Source of the DNA: Ehretia macrophylla
Lineage: Eukaryota; Streptophyta; Magnoliopsida; Boraginales; Ehretiaceae
Length of the DNA stretch: 64,000 bases
Assembly: GCA_037974665.1 (NCBI GenBank)
Contig: CM075768.1
Location: forward strand, 7,155,501 to 7,219,500
Direction of reading: 5' to 3'
Below are positions 47,446 through 59,542 of this stretch, one piece after another. A program made the translations under genes and the position numbers. Numbering within the stretch: the stretch's first letter is position 1; each line of letters begins with the position of its first letter. A model generated the notes under the pieces. It searched no databases, had not been told where the DNA came from, and saw only the letters and a program-made list of their open reading frames with translations.

Positions 47446-48423
47446 ATCCATTCTTTTTGTCAATGGAGTCCGAACTTGGTCCTTTGCTGGTTTTTGTTCT
47501 CTTGGACTGAGTTGAACTTGCAGCAGGTTTGTTAATACCACCAAAACTTTCAGCAAGTAGGGACTTGAGGCTCATACATTTGTTCCCTTTCCATGTACTA
47601 GTAATTGGCTTGATCATGGAAGATTCAATCTCCACTGGTTTCTCACAAGTAATTGGTAATGGTGGCTTGACATATTAACCCGCTCTCGCTGGTATGAATG
47701 ATGGTCTTTTGGGTTCATTTCGAGTACTAGATGCTTCAGTAATCTACAAAAAACAATGCAAGTGTCAATAGTGGAATTTGAAGGATAGTGTTAACACAAT
47801 AGTGTTAATACATTTTCTTTGGACATTGAATGTGTAGAAGTGGACTCAGGAAGACTAAAGGTGTTTGTTTTGTTTTTCCTTACACATTTTACAACCTTTG
47901 AAGGACACTTTGTCACATCATGACCTTGCTTCAAGCACGCGCTACACCTTCTTTTTCTCACAAGTAGTTTTTCTACATTTTTGGCCTGCTAAGATTAGTC
48001 ACATCACTTCTACTATATGTATTTAATGCATCCACATTCACTTGACTATTATCAGCATCGATATACATATCAGTATTGTTAGTAGTGACATTGACATTGT
48101 TGTTTGTCTCTGCCATGATCCCCACATTGCTGCATACTGATGCCACATTGACTTGACTTGATTTTGCTGCCACTCGAACCTCTCTACTAGGGATTTGTAC
48201 CTGCACACTACTAGCATTAGTAGAGATGATATCATCACTAATGTCAGTTGATTGAACTTGATTCCCTTGTACTCTTGAGCATTTCCTCTTGTTTTGACCC
48301 TCTTCACCGCATGATGAACATCAACCTCGCAATCCATTTCTGCCAATTGTTTTAGTTTTTTCACTTGCTCTTGTTTGATGTCTCCTTGTTGATGTACTTG
48401 ATTGGACTTCACTTGGCTCCTTC
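47446..48423 (-). pseudogene. C-terminal part of a MULE-type transposase with zinc knuckle, broken
   Basis: On the minus strand a CX2CX4HX4C knuckle, CSACLKQGHDVTKC, lies at 47905-47946 in the arginine-rich context RKRR. Further on, a separate reading contains ITEASSTRNEPKRPS and ends KRTKTSKGPSSDSIDKKNG at 47446, preceded by an acceptor-like TTTTTTGTAG (about 47742-47752), so an intron probably lies between. At least one in-frame stop is present (about 47680). Upstream frames (48038-48454) are rich in Gln/Lys without a known domain. Zinc knuckles of this kind close many MuDR-type transposases; a copia or FRS origin is less likely because of the intron. Moderate certainty. Confidence 0.5.
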
Positions 48424-50531
48424 TGTGAAACCCAAGTGTGAAAATTATGTGCATTTAATTGCTTAATTTATTATTTGAATGTGATGTGTGCATTTAGACT
48501 TCATATAATTGTAATTAAAGTGGCATTTCATTTAATTTCACCAACTAGGACAAGGTTGTCATTATTGAATTTGTTAATGAATTAGTAGTCTTTTAACATT
48601 TTAGGACAAGCTTGGCATTACAATAAAAGAGCATTCATAAGTAGTCTTTTGACCTTAACTGATATTTTGTCTTGCATTGACCTAGCATTTGACCAAGACC
48701 ACTTAAATAAACATAACAAAAGAAAAGAAAAAGAAGATAAGGTCACGGGTAAAGAGAGAGAAAGAGAGGGTGAGTGAATAGTTAGGGTTTGTCCAATTTT
48801 TGAAGAGAAGAATAAGAAAGAGTGATATTGGGGCCAAATTGGAGGTGGATTAAGCTCAACCATTGTTCATTCTTACTTTATCTTGCATTTTCTACCATAA
48901 AAGGTGAGAGGTTTTTCAAATCTAAAAGTTAAAGTTTGCATTTTTGGTGATGAACTTGTAGATCTATGCTATATTTGTTGATTATGCATGATAATCTTGC
49001 TAAGTAGTGCTTTGAGAGTAACATATATACATATGAGCTTTAATGAACTATCAAATGATATATGTTAGCATTAAATTTTTGTAGGTAGAAATTGTGAATA
49101 GCTATGTAGTTAATTTGTGTTCCTAGCTTGGATATGTAGTTCACTTGCATATATACATGTTCATAGCATAATTTCATGGCTTAGGTGCAATATTGGTGAA
49201 TTTTGGTGTCATTTTAGTGAATTTTTCAAAAATTCCAGCAAAGGTGCATTTTTATTATTTTGCTTATTAACCTTGTTCTATGCTTGGTTTTGCTAATGTT
49301 TTGCTCTTGTAATGTATTATAGTTGGCATATATGATGGTTGTGCAAAGATTGTGCATTTACATTGCTTTATAAATTGGTTAATTGTTGGATAGAAGTTAG
49401 TTGTTAGATGTTGTAGAGCATGATTATGTTGTTTTATACACTTGTGTTGCATTATAAATTAGTTAAGAGTTGGTTATACGCTAGATGTTAAATGTTGTGA
49501 GTCAATGTGCTAATGAGTGATAATGTGGTCAATTTATGGAAATGCTTATGTGAAATACTAAGTGCTATTTTAAATGTTAAAGGTGTTGTTAATGGTTGGG
49601 TAACCTACTTTGTTACCTAACAAATGTGTTATTGAATGTGAATATGAATGTTTAAGCGAGACATGGTAGCGTCACGTTGCACTTGGTGGCATCGGGCTTA
49701 CCAGGTGATGACACGACTACCAGGGTTCTATTTCCTATCCCGTATGGACAGAGCGTTCCATGGGGTGTGGGTCGTAGATTTTAGTGTAGAGTCTGGATTG
49801 CACCAGTGGGAGTGGCAAGAAGTCGGTAGAGTTCATGATGGTGGTATAAGGAGCGGCATCAACAATGTTTAGCGTATCCTTCCTTGTGTGGTTATATAGC
49901 TTTATGTGTACTTGAGTTTATTGCCTTTAATTTCTTATTGAATGCATATAGTTTTGAGTGCATGCTTTCAAAAGGATTTCAAAGCTAAATGTTTTCCAAA
50001 ACTTCATGTACTCCCTTCCTCACTGAGTATGTGAAACTCACCCTATTTTAACAACATTCCATGTGAACCCAAGGTTGAGTACGTGCCTCAAGAGAATGAG
50101 AATGAGCCCTATGCTTGATTTGCCTCGTGGATGATGTATATGTTGTAATGAAGTTATGTAGCTTGTGTTGTAATGAATTACTTACTTTGAATTATGTAAT
50201 ATGTTAAGTCTTAGTTGTCTACTTTAAAGTTGGGGAGATTTTTGTTGTAAAGCTATAAGTCTACTTGGCCATGTATATATTGTTAGACTTATGTTAGTCT
50301 ATTATAGAACTTTGTACCTATTATGACCTTACTTAAAGTAAGACTTTCTGGTGGTTATGTAACCTTTATTCTATGTGAAATGTCCACGTGGTGTTTTGTG
50401 TAATTCCTATTGTTGTTAAATGAGTTATTGTACAGGTTTAAGGTCAAATGTGTTATATTACAGGCGTCATAATGCTCGTTTTTCGTCGTATCCTGACTTG
50501 GTCCTAGGTAGGGTCGGGTTGGGGCCTGAAA
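48424..50531 (+). mobile_element. solo LTR E, large-LTR family (2108 bp), TSD CCTTC
   Basis: Starts TGTGAAACCCAAGTGTG and ends GGGTTGGGGCC plus five bases. CCTTC lies at 48419-48423 and 50532-50536. Donor-like AAAG|GTGAGAGG at 48904, module about 49655-49870 (ACATGGTAGCGTCACG, GGGTCGTAGATTTTAG), GCGTATCCTTCC (49872), and TCCCTTCCTCACTGAGTA (about 50013). It stops exactly 5 bases before LTR F. Confidence 0.85.
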
Positions 50532-50536
50532 CCTTC

Positions 50537-51728
50537 TGTAGCGACCCCAACCCGACCCTTCTCAAGATTAGGTCAAAGTCCTCTTTTATTTTCGTTGCGG
50601 TTTCATGGATATAATCTCCTATAACTCAAAAAGGAATAATAAATAAAGAATTATTCAATAACGAGCATTTATATAATAATTCAAGTACAAAAGGGTGTTA
50701 CAACATCTGAAGTCCGATCTCTACCTGGCTATCATACAAATTAGGGTTTCAGCACAACCACCCTTCTACCCAAGAGTAATACAAACAAACCCTAACTTTT
50801 ACAACTTGGATCGAAACATGACAGGCGAGGAGCCTCGAGCACATAATTACTTAGCACATAATGTCAACCCATATGAAGCTAAGCTGCACCTGCAAGGGGG
50901 GAAGAAAAGATGGTGAGCTCTGGGGAAGCTCAGTGAGGATGATATAGAAGAGTTTTGAAAACATTTCTGGTCAGGTCCCTTTTGAAAATCATGAAGCAAT
51001 TTCACGTACGGTAGTATAACAAATTATCCACATAGCATACATATAACAAGTAGAAATTACTATCCCATTCGAGGCACATATCAAGTAACGGTAATAATTT
51101 TTAGATAAATAATCAATTTATATTGCAATAATAATTACATTTAGTGGCATATACCCACATCACATATCAGCCTACTCTCCGAGGGTGGAATGCCAAGCGA
51201 GAGTAGGACACTACTTTCCGAGGATGGTACCAAGCGAGAGTAGGAACAATTTTCAATCCGATCATTTCACGAGGTGGCCAGCCTTGATCAAAATTTCAAC
51301 TTCTTATCTCTCCCAAGAGGGTACTCCGGAATGTACCCGAAATCTACGACCCAACTCCCCGGGGTGGAGATCGCCAAGCGGGAGAATGAATAAGACCACG
51401 ATAGTCACGGGAGCACCGGCAAGCCCTATGCCGCCCGGCTTTCGTGAAACGCTATTGTGCCTGAGGTTGCAACCCTTGAGTAGCACACAAGCATGCACAA
51501 GTTGTCACATAACACACAGTTGATAGGAATAATCACGCAATTCAATAACATATATGGGGTACAACAGAAGAGGTTGTCCCCGGTCAGGCACCTTCAACAA
51601 TTGGAAATATTGATACAAACAGATAGCAGGATATAATTTATAACAACTCATTGTTGTTACTTAAGACATTTAATAAATATCATCTCGATTGATAACCAAA
51701 TAAATAGTTTATAAAGGAAAACATATAA
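50537..51728 (-). mobile_element. LTR F, large-LTR family, minus strand, interrupted by the composite element
   Basis: The minus-strand end reads GGGTTGGGGTCGCTACA. It holds an acceptor-like TTGCAG|GTG (about 50887-50895), the module (about 51165-51485) and a hairpin (51319-51338). The composite element at 51734-59537 is inserted in it (duplication CTATA), and the rest should lie to the right of 59542, but its far end was not found. Confidence 0.75.
51319..51338 (-). other. hairpin in LTR F
   Basis: On the minus strand GGGTAC, an 8-base loop, GTACCC: six perfect pairs. Confidence 0.55.
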
Positions 51729-51733
51729 CTATA

Positions 51734-52322
51734 TGTGATAACCCGAACCCGTCATGCATTTAATAGCGTTTGACTGCATTTAATTAAATGTTTAATTAGT
51801 TAAATCAACCAATTTGCACTATTTTAATATTTCTCTTGGAAGCATTTAGTAATTGTATATTGAATAATTAAAAGATTATTATCTATTTCTATTAATTATA
51901 GTAATTGAATTTATTCTCTTGTATTTAATTAAGTGTCATCTTAAATGTTAATATTTAATTGCACTTGATTACATGTTTATATTTACTTGTTCATTCGTAT
52001 TGTGGCATTAACTTCATAATTCTTTAAAATATCCTAGGAATAGTTAAATTAATTGTTTTTAAATGAATATTGATTATTTTGATTGTTTTGATTATTTTAA
52101 TAATCGGTTTTAATTGTTTGTATTAAAATCACTCGTTTTCAAAAAAATGGGAAAAGTAACTCCGAGCCGGAGTAAATTTTAAACTCTTCTACTACTTTAC
52201 TTTTCACAAAAATTAAAGTTTTATATTATTGCTCATCACTTTATTAGCGATCGTTTATTGACCGTTCGATCGTAACATTTCGAAAATGAAAGTTAGAAGA
52301 ATATTTCTCGGATTTCGTAAAT
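51734..52322 (+). repeat. inverted extra copy of the LTR U3 start in element G
   Basis: TGTGATAACCCGAACCCG through GGATTTCGTAAAT, reverse complement of 54569-55158. Together with that arm it forms an inverted repeat of about 590 bp separated by 2.2 kb. Confidence 0.88.
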
Positions 52323-52324
52323 CC

Positions 52325-55158
52325 TGTAGCACCCCGATCTCTCTCGAGACCGGGAGTTCTATCAATCAATCTATTCACAACCCAAATCCAAACCCGGGCA
52401 TAATTTTTAGGGAAAATGGACGGAGTCTCCCCTGTTTCTAGGCAAAAAGCAAACATGCAACAGCATATAAGTGGACCAATACCATGTCCAAACATTCAAC
52501 CACCTCAAGGCCATCCGAGCCTTGTTCTCAATAAGCAATCACAAACAAATATACATTTCCAATTTACAGACTAATCTACCTCTTCACATCTTTTACAAGT
52601 ACATTCATGCTTGACAATTAAACCATACTAACCTATTTTATAAGTTAGACTATCAAACCATTCTAACTCTTTTCCTTTGGACATTACAAACATGCATTGA
52701 AGTTAAACTATACTAACTAAATACATAAGCTAGCTTTTCAAATCACTTCAATAACCTAGTAAAACTTAAATTACATTCTTTTAATATTAAATACATACAA
52801 TACATGAAAGCATACATCTTTTCTACTTCGACAACTCAAGCCACATAGGCACACAAGATAACTCTTCAAGCAAGAACTTTCACATAATCACGAACTTTCC
52901 AACTAACATGGCATTTCCTGAAATGTGGTGGTGAGGAGTGAGTATACACAACACGTATACTCAGTGAGGGCGAGACAGATATCGAGGTGGAGAGAAAGAA
53001 ATTCGTGCAATGCAAATAGACACAATTAAGCAATAAAGTCAATAAGAAAGCATTCAATATAAACGACAATATAATAAACAATCAAGAAAGTATTAACACA
53101 ACCATTCAAAGCTATACCACACTCTGAAGGCTATGGTTCACTCATATGAGCAATGTACCATTTCACGAGCGATACATCAATCTCGAGCTTGATGTTGACA
53201 ACGATGACAATAAGCGCGCAACCACCTTATAACTTCAGTTTGGAATACCTCGGAAGTATCCAATCAATTCTACGACCCAAATCTCCCTAGAAGGCAACCC
53301 AAGCGAGAAGAGGGAATAGGACACGGAGCTAGAACAACCAACACTGGCAGCCCGAGACTACCCAGAGAGGCCCATCACTCACGCGCCTGACACTATGCAA
53401 TGCAAGACATGATACAAGGCGATAACGAGCGATAGCACAACAATACAGATTAGAGGCGATAAACGAGATATCAAGCATTTACAACCAATACTAGCATTCA
53501 ATTAACTTTTAAAGCATAACTATCTTTAATAGCAACAATAACACCAATTAAACAAGTAACAGCAGTTCAAACACGAAAATGACAAATATCACTATTCAAT
53601 CCCTAACTTTCAAAGGCAATTACGAGCAAACGAGCTACGGGATTAGGAAACCGATTTCACTATATTCACTCAGGCACTACAAGGTACGTTTCTATATCAC
53701 TAAACTTCACTTTCTCATCCGAGGCCCGAAAGTTCACCTACTGCGTTTGAACTACAGCTATGCTAACCGGTCACTCAATCAACGCCACAACAGCGCCAAA
53801 AGTGCTTCCATGCCCTCAATAGCAAAACCCCCAACTCAATTCGAGCGCGTTCAACTTTTGGTCAAATGGCCCCTTTACGTTTCTTTGTCTAATTTTCAAT
53901 TTTAACAAAGGTCGATCCGTTTTTATTTCACATTTTATCTTTCTATCACTAATGACACCTATCCAAATCAAGCAATGGCAATTCGGATCAAAAATCCAGA
54001 ATTCTAGGGTTTTACTATTCATTTTTACTATTCACATTCTTGCCTAAATTCAATTTGCATTTCTAACCGTAAAAATTGCCAAATAACTAACATGCAATGC
54101 TCTACGAACCCTAAAGAAGCATTTACAATCAATTTCAAGCATTATAACGCATTAAATATCAAATCTAAAAATTTGAATCAAAAATCAAATTTCATATAAT
54201 ATGCACAAAAGCGTGAAAATCCTCACAGAGATTGAAGACCAAGACCCGCAAAGACCCGAGCCACGACCCCCGTGCAGTTCCTCTCACAATTGTAGAAGAA
54301 AATGCAAGCAAAAATCATTTCTTTTCCTCCTTGGTGTATTCGGCCACGAGAAGGACAATTTGGGCATTTTGAAGTTTGTTTTTTTTGATTTTAGCCTTGT
54401 TTTATTATTTAAAAGGTGACAAAGGGCATTTTGGTCTTTTGTAAGGTCAAACTTAAGTTAAAATTGGTCAAATAAGCTTATTTTGATGCCATTTAATCTA
54501 ATTCAAGTTAGAGAAATGCAATTTTAATGAAAACCGACTAAAACTAGCTAATTTAAACTAGAAACATTATTTACGAAATCCGAGAAATATTCTTCTAACT
54601 TTCATTTTCGAAATGTTACGATCGAACGGTCAATAAACGATCGATAATAAAGTGATGAGCAATAATATAAAACTTTAATTTTTTTGAAAAGTAAAGTAGT
54701 AGAATAGTTTATAATTCACTCTGGCTCGGAGTTACTTTTCTCATTTATTTGAAAACCGAGTGATTTTAATGCAAACAATTAAAACCGATTATTAAAATAA
54801 TCAAAACAATCAAAATAATCAATATTCATTTAAAAACAATTAATTTAACTATTCCTAGGATATTTTAAAGAATTATGAAGTTAATGCCACAATACGAATG
54901 AACAAGTAAATATAAACATGTAATCAAGTGCAATTAAATATTAACATTTAAGATGGCACTTAATTAAATACAAGAGAATAAATTCAATTACTATAATTAA
55001 TAGAAATAGATAATAATCTTTTAATTATTCAATATACAATTACTAAATGCTTCCAAGGGAAATATTAAAATAGTGCAAATTGGCTGATTTAACTAATTAA
55101 ACATTTAATTAAATGCAGTCAAATGCTATTAAATGCATGCCGGGTTCGGGTTATCACA
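52325..55158 (-). repeat. LTR (left, minus) of element G, 2834 bp
   Basis: In plus-strand terms TGTAGCACCCCGATC ... GGGTTATCACA. Module about 53220-53400, hairpin 53240-53263, donor-like CT|GTGAGG (about 54221-54228), acceptor-like ATTTCAG (about 52917-52924), tail GGAGACTCCGTCC (about 52420). Confidence 0.88.
53240..53263 (-). other. hairpin in the left LTR of element G
   Basis: On the minus strand TTGGATAC, a 7-base loop, GTATTCCAA; one bulged base, A:T at the covarying pair. The right LTR has the equivalent at 57617-57640. Confidence 0.5.
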
Positions 55159-56718
55159 TTCTTCCCCCCTTAAAACAATAGCGTCCTCGCAATTCTTCTT
55201 CCAATAGAACTCTGCATCCACTGAAATCTAACTCTAACTAATCTTCTTCGGCTGCTGAGCAAGTAGTGAATAAAGATGCTCGTAGGAAAACTCGAATAGA
55301 AATCCCAACCAAGAATGTCGAGAAAATACCAACTAAAGACTGAAGCAAAGATACTGTAGATGATAGCAATACCACATATTGATGGCAAGAAGAATACCGA
55401 AGGAATGCCCTATTTACGAATCTCCAATAGAAGTCTAACAAGTTCCAAATAAGAAAATTAAAAGATAGCCAGAGTAGATGCACCTCATGCAGTGCTGATT
55501 ACCGTAAGTAGACCTAGCGGAAGGTTCTATAAAAGAATATAAAGAAGCATACCAAAGGCCAATCTCTACATGAACTCCTCCAATCACTGAGTCCCTACCC
55601 CAACATCTTAGTCAAACAACAAGTATACATTCGCCTGAGTAGAAAGGCCGAAGGAGAAGCCATAAACAATACAAGATAATAAGTCCAAGCATAATCCCAA
55701 GTGTAGGATCTTCCAATAAATGCCAATAAGAAAAATACTAGTAGAATGCCCAATAAGAATTCCAAAGAATACCGTAAGTAATGTTATACAATAAGTCCGA
55801 TAGGAATTTCAATTACCAAACCAACTGAGGGATGCCAAAGAAAATACCCGAACAATGCCCCAGTAAGAAAGTACCAAGAATTGCCCAATAAGTAATACTA
55901 AATAAATGGCCACTAAGAATCCTAGAGAATGCCATTGAAGAATTTCCAATAAGGAATGCCGGTTGCACTCCAATAAAGACCGAGAAGTGCCAACAGAAGT
56001 CTCCAAAGGATACCCATTAAGAAAACCAAAGAATGCCCCAGAGAACAACCAAATAGAACCCCAAAAGAATACTACTCTTTCACAACTGTTAAGCACAGAG
56101 GAGGACCCTAGAGTTTCACCAATAACCGAACTCCAAAAGCAAACACCAACTCCCAAATAAAGGCTAATTAAATGCCATTCATTTCCTGCCATTCCATACA
56201 CCTTGAGAGGCTAGCTGTGAACCACTTCCTTCATGGGAGAAAGAGGACTTACTTACCATTTCCACGGAACATGTATGAATGCCAGGATATCACATTTATA
56301 CACATGCCTTATACTATTATGCAAACAAATTTACAAAAAAGTTTATTCAACAAAATGACTCAAGCACGACAATCAAGTCATGCACAACATAATCAATTCA
56401 AATCACAACATAACCAATTCAAGACTTTTCAATACACACATTACAAGCAATACTTCAAGCAAATAACAATTCACGACGTCGATTCGATTCACGATGCCAA
56501 TTCAATACACAACTAGACACTTCACTTCACTTGAGATACATTTAACACATAACACATAACTATATCACATAGGAGCACACATTCAGGTCAAGACACACAA
56601 TCACACAGTCAAGCATACACTTTCAAGACACACTTAACAAGCACACATTCAAGGATTACTACCCACCAGACTGAGGACCCTATCCCGGCTTATGAGCTAA
56701 ACAAGCTCTGATACCACC
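55159..56718 (-). other. non-coding internal region of element G
   Basis: On the minus strand: two bases GG and a primer site TGGTATCAGAGCTT (56703-56716), a TG-rich half, then a half made of degenerate GGCATTCTTATTGG-like units, and a polypurine tract AAGGGGGGAAGAA next to the LTR (55159-55171). Minus-strand open frames at 55238-55483 and 55809-56201 are hydrophobic and follow the repeat; I see no known domain. The layout matches the internal region of element I. Confidence 0.75.
56703..56716 (-). other. primer binding site of element G
   Basis: TGGTATCAGAGCTT on the minus strand, separated from the LTR end by GG. Initiator tRNA-Met type. Confidence 0.8.
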
Positions 56719-59537
56719 TGTAACACCTCGATCCCTCTCGAGACCGGGTGCTCTATCAATCAATCTATTCACAACCCAAATCCAAACCCGGGCATAATTT
56801 TTAAGGAAAACGGATGGAGTCTCCCCTGTTTCTAGGCAAAAAGCAAACCTGCGACAGCATATAAGTGGACCAATATCATGTCCAAACATTCAACCACCTC
56901 AAGGCCATCCGAGCCTTGTTCTCAACAAGCAATAACAAACAAATATACATTTCCAGTTTACAGACTAACCTACCTATTCACATCTTTTACAAGTACATTC
57001 ATGCTTGATAATTAAACCATACTAACCTATTTCATAAGTTAGACTATCAAACCATTCTAACTCTTTTCCTTTGGTAATTACAAACATGCATTGAAGTTAA
57101 ACTATACTAACTAAATACATAAGCTAGCTTTTCAAATCACTTCAATAACCTAGTAAAACTTAAATTACATTCTTTTAATATTAAATACATACAATACATG
57201 AAAGCATACATCTTTGCCACTTCGACAACTCAAGCCACATAGGCACGCAAGACAACTCTTCAAGCACGAACTTTCCAGCTAACATGGCATTTCCTGAAAT
57301 GTGGTGGTGAGGAGTGAGTATACACAACACGTATACTCAGTGAGGGCGAGACAGATATCGAGGTGGAGAGAAAGAAAGTCGTGCAATGCAAATAGACACA
57401 GTTAAGCAATAAAGTCAATAAGAAAGCATTCAATATAAACGACAATACAATAAACAATCAAAGAAAGTATTAACACAACCATTCAAAGCTATACCACACT
57501 CTGAAGGCTATGGTTCACTCATACGAGCAATGTACCATTTCACGAGCGATACATCAATCTCGAGCTTGATGTTGACAACGATGACAATAAGCGCGCAACC
57601 ACCTTATAACTTCAGTTTGGAATACCCCGGAAGTATCCCATCAATTCTACGACCCAAATCTCCCTGGGAGGCAACCCAAGCGAGAATGGGCATAGGACAC
57701 GGAGCTAGAGCAACCAACACTGGCAGTCCGAGACCACCCAGAGAGGCCCATCACTCACGCGCCTGACACTATGCAATGCAAGACACGATACAAGGCGATA
57801 AACGAGCGATAGCACAACAATACAGTTTAGAGGCAATAAACGAGATATCAAGCATTTACAATCAATACTAGCATTCAATTAACTTTTCAAGCATAACTAT
57901 CATTAATAGCAACAATAACACCAATTTAAACAAGTAACAGCAGTTCAAACACGAAAACGACAAATATCACTATTCAATCCCTAACTTCCAAAGGCAATTA
58001 CTAGCAAACGAGCTACGGGATTAGGAAACCGATTTCACTATATTCACTCAGGCACTACAAGGTACGTTTCTATGTCACTAAACTTCACTTTCTCACCCGA
58101 GGCCCGAAAGTCCACTTACTGCGTTTGAACTACAGCTATGCTAACCGGTCACTCAATCAACGCCACAACAGCGCCAAAAGTTCTTCCATGCCCTCAATAG
58201 CAAAACCCCCAACTCAATTCGAGCACGGTCAACTTTTGGTCAAACGACCCTTTTACGTTTCTTTGTCTAATTTCTAATTTTAACAAAGGCCGGTCCGTTT
58301 TTATTGTACATTTTATCTTTCTATCACTAATGGCACCTATCCAAATCAAGCAATCGCAATTCAGATAAAAAATCCAAAATTCTAGGGTTTTACTATTTAT
58401 TTTTACTATTCATGTTCTTGCCTAAATTCAATTTGCATTTCTAACCGTAAAAATCGCCAAATAACTAACAAGCAATGTTCTACGAACCCTAAAGAAGCAT
58501 TTCTAATAAATTTCAAGCATTATAACGCATTAAATATCAAATCTAAAAATTTGAATCAAAAATCAAATTTCATATAATATGCAAAAAAGCGTCAAAACCC
58601 TCATAGAGATTGAAGACCAAGACCCGCAAGCACCCGAGCCACGACCTCCGAGCAATTCCACGCACGATTGTAGAAGAAAATGCAAGCAAAACCCATTTCT
58701 TTTCCTCCTTGGTGCAATCGGCCATGAGAAGGACAATTTGGGCATTTTTGAGATTTGTTTTTTTTTTATTTCAGCCTTGTTTTATTATTTAAAAGGTGAC
58801 AAAGGGCATTTTGGTCTTTTGCAAGGTCAAGCTTAAGTTAAAATTGGTCAAATAAGCTTATTTTGATGCCATTTAATCTAATTCAAGTTAGAGCAATGCA
58901 ATTTTAATGAAAACCGACTAAAACTAGCTAATTTAAACTAGAAACATTATTTACGAAATTCGAGAAATTTTTTTCTAACTTTCATTTTCGAAATGCTACG
59001 ATCGAACGGTCAATAAACGATCGCTAATAAAGTGATGAGCAATAATATAAAACTTTAATTTTTTTGAAAAGTAAAGTAGTAGAATAGTTTAAAATTCACT
59101 CCGGCTCGGAGTTACTTTTCCTATTTATTTGAAAACCGAGTGATTTTAATGCAAACAATTAAAACCGATTATTAAAATAATCAAAACAATCAAAATAATC
59201 AATATTTATTTAAAAATAATTAATTTAACTATTCCTAGGATATTTTAAAGAATTATGAAGTTAATGCCACAATACGAATGAACAAGTAAATATAAACATG
59301 TAATCAAGTGCAATTAAATATTAACATTTAAGATGGCACTTAATTAAATACAAGAGAATAAATTCAATTACTATAATTAATAGAATTAGATAATAATCTT
59401 TTAATTATTCAATATACAATTACTAAATGCTTCCAAGGGAAATATTAAAATAGTGCAAATTGGTTTATTTAACTAATTAAACATTTAATTAAATGCAGTA
59501 AATGCTATTAAATGCATGACGGGTTCGGGTTATCACA
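56719..59537 (-). repeat. LTR (right, minus) of element G, 2819 bp
   Basis: In plus-strand terms TGTAACACCTCGATC ... GGGTTATCACA; nearly collinear with 52325-55158. Module about 57600-57780, hairpin 57617-57640, acceptor-like ATTTCAG (about 57293-57300). By orientation this is the 5' LTR. Confidence 0.88.
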
Positions 59538-59542
59538 CTATA

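Larger units (their letters stand above)
45785..48423. mobile_element. probable MULE with two convergent gene remains
   Basis: The left end reads GGGTTTATGACCTATCAGG, then TTGATCCCTCATCTTC and AACGGATTGATCACATG, a style of terminal repeat known from plant Mutator-like elements. Inside, a plus-strand GRF zinc-finger gene remnant faces a minus-strand gene end with a transposase-type zinc knuckle. The right end is not visible because LTRs are inserted at 48424 and 50537. Inference only; the left border is approximate. Confidence 0.45.
51734..59537 (-). mobile_element. composite non-coding LTR element G with U3 terminus at both outer ends, TSD CTATA
   Basis: CTATA lies at 51729-51733 and 59538-59542. 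From left: a plus-oriented copy of the first 589 bases of the LTR (51734-52322), two bases CC, a complete minus-oriented LTR (52325-55158), a polypurine tract and non-coding internal region (55159-56718), and a second minus-oriented LTR (56719-59537). Both outer ends therefore read TGTGATAACCCG inward. I counted about 16 differences in the first 270 bases of the two full LTRs; other parts look closer, so roughly 1-2 million years by the conventional rate. No coding sequence is present. Confidence 0.88.

Noticed and set aside
55809-56201. 130-codon hydrophobic minus-strand frame, possible membrane protein
   Set aside because: It follows the degenerate TTGG-ATTCTTATTGG repeat of element G and has no known domain. 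The similar region of element I does not give a matching protein.
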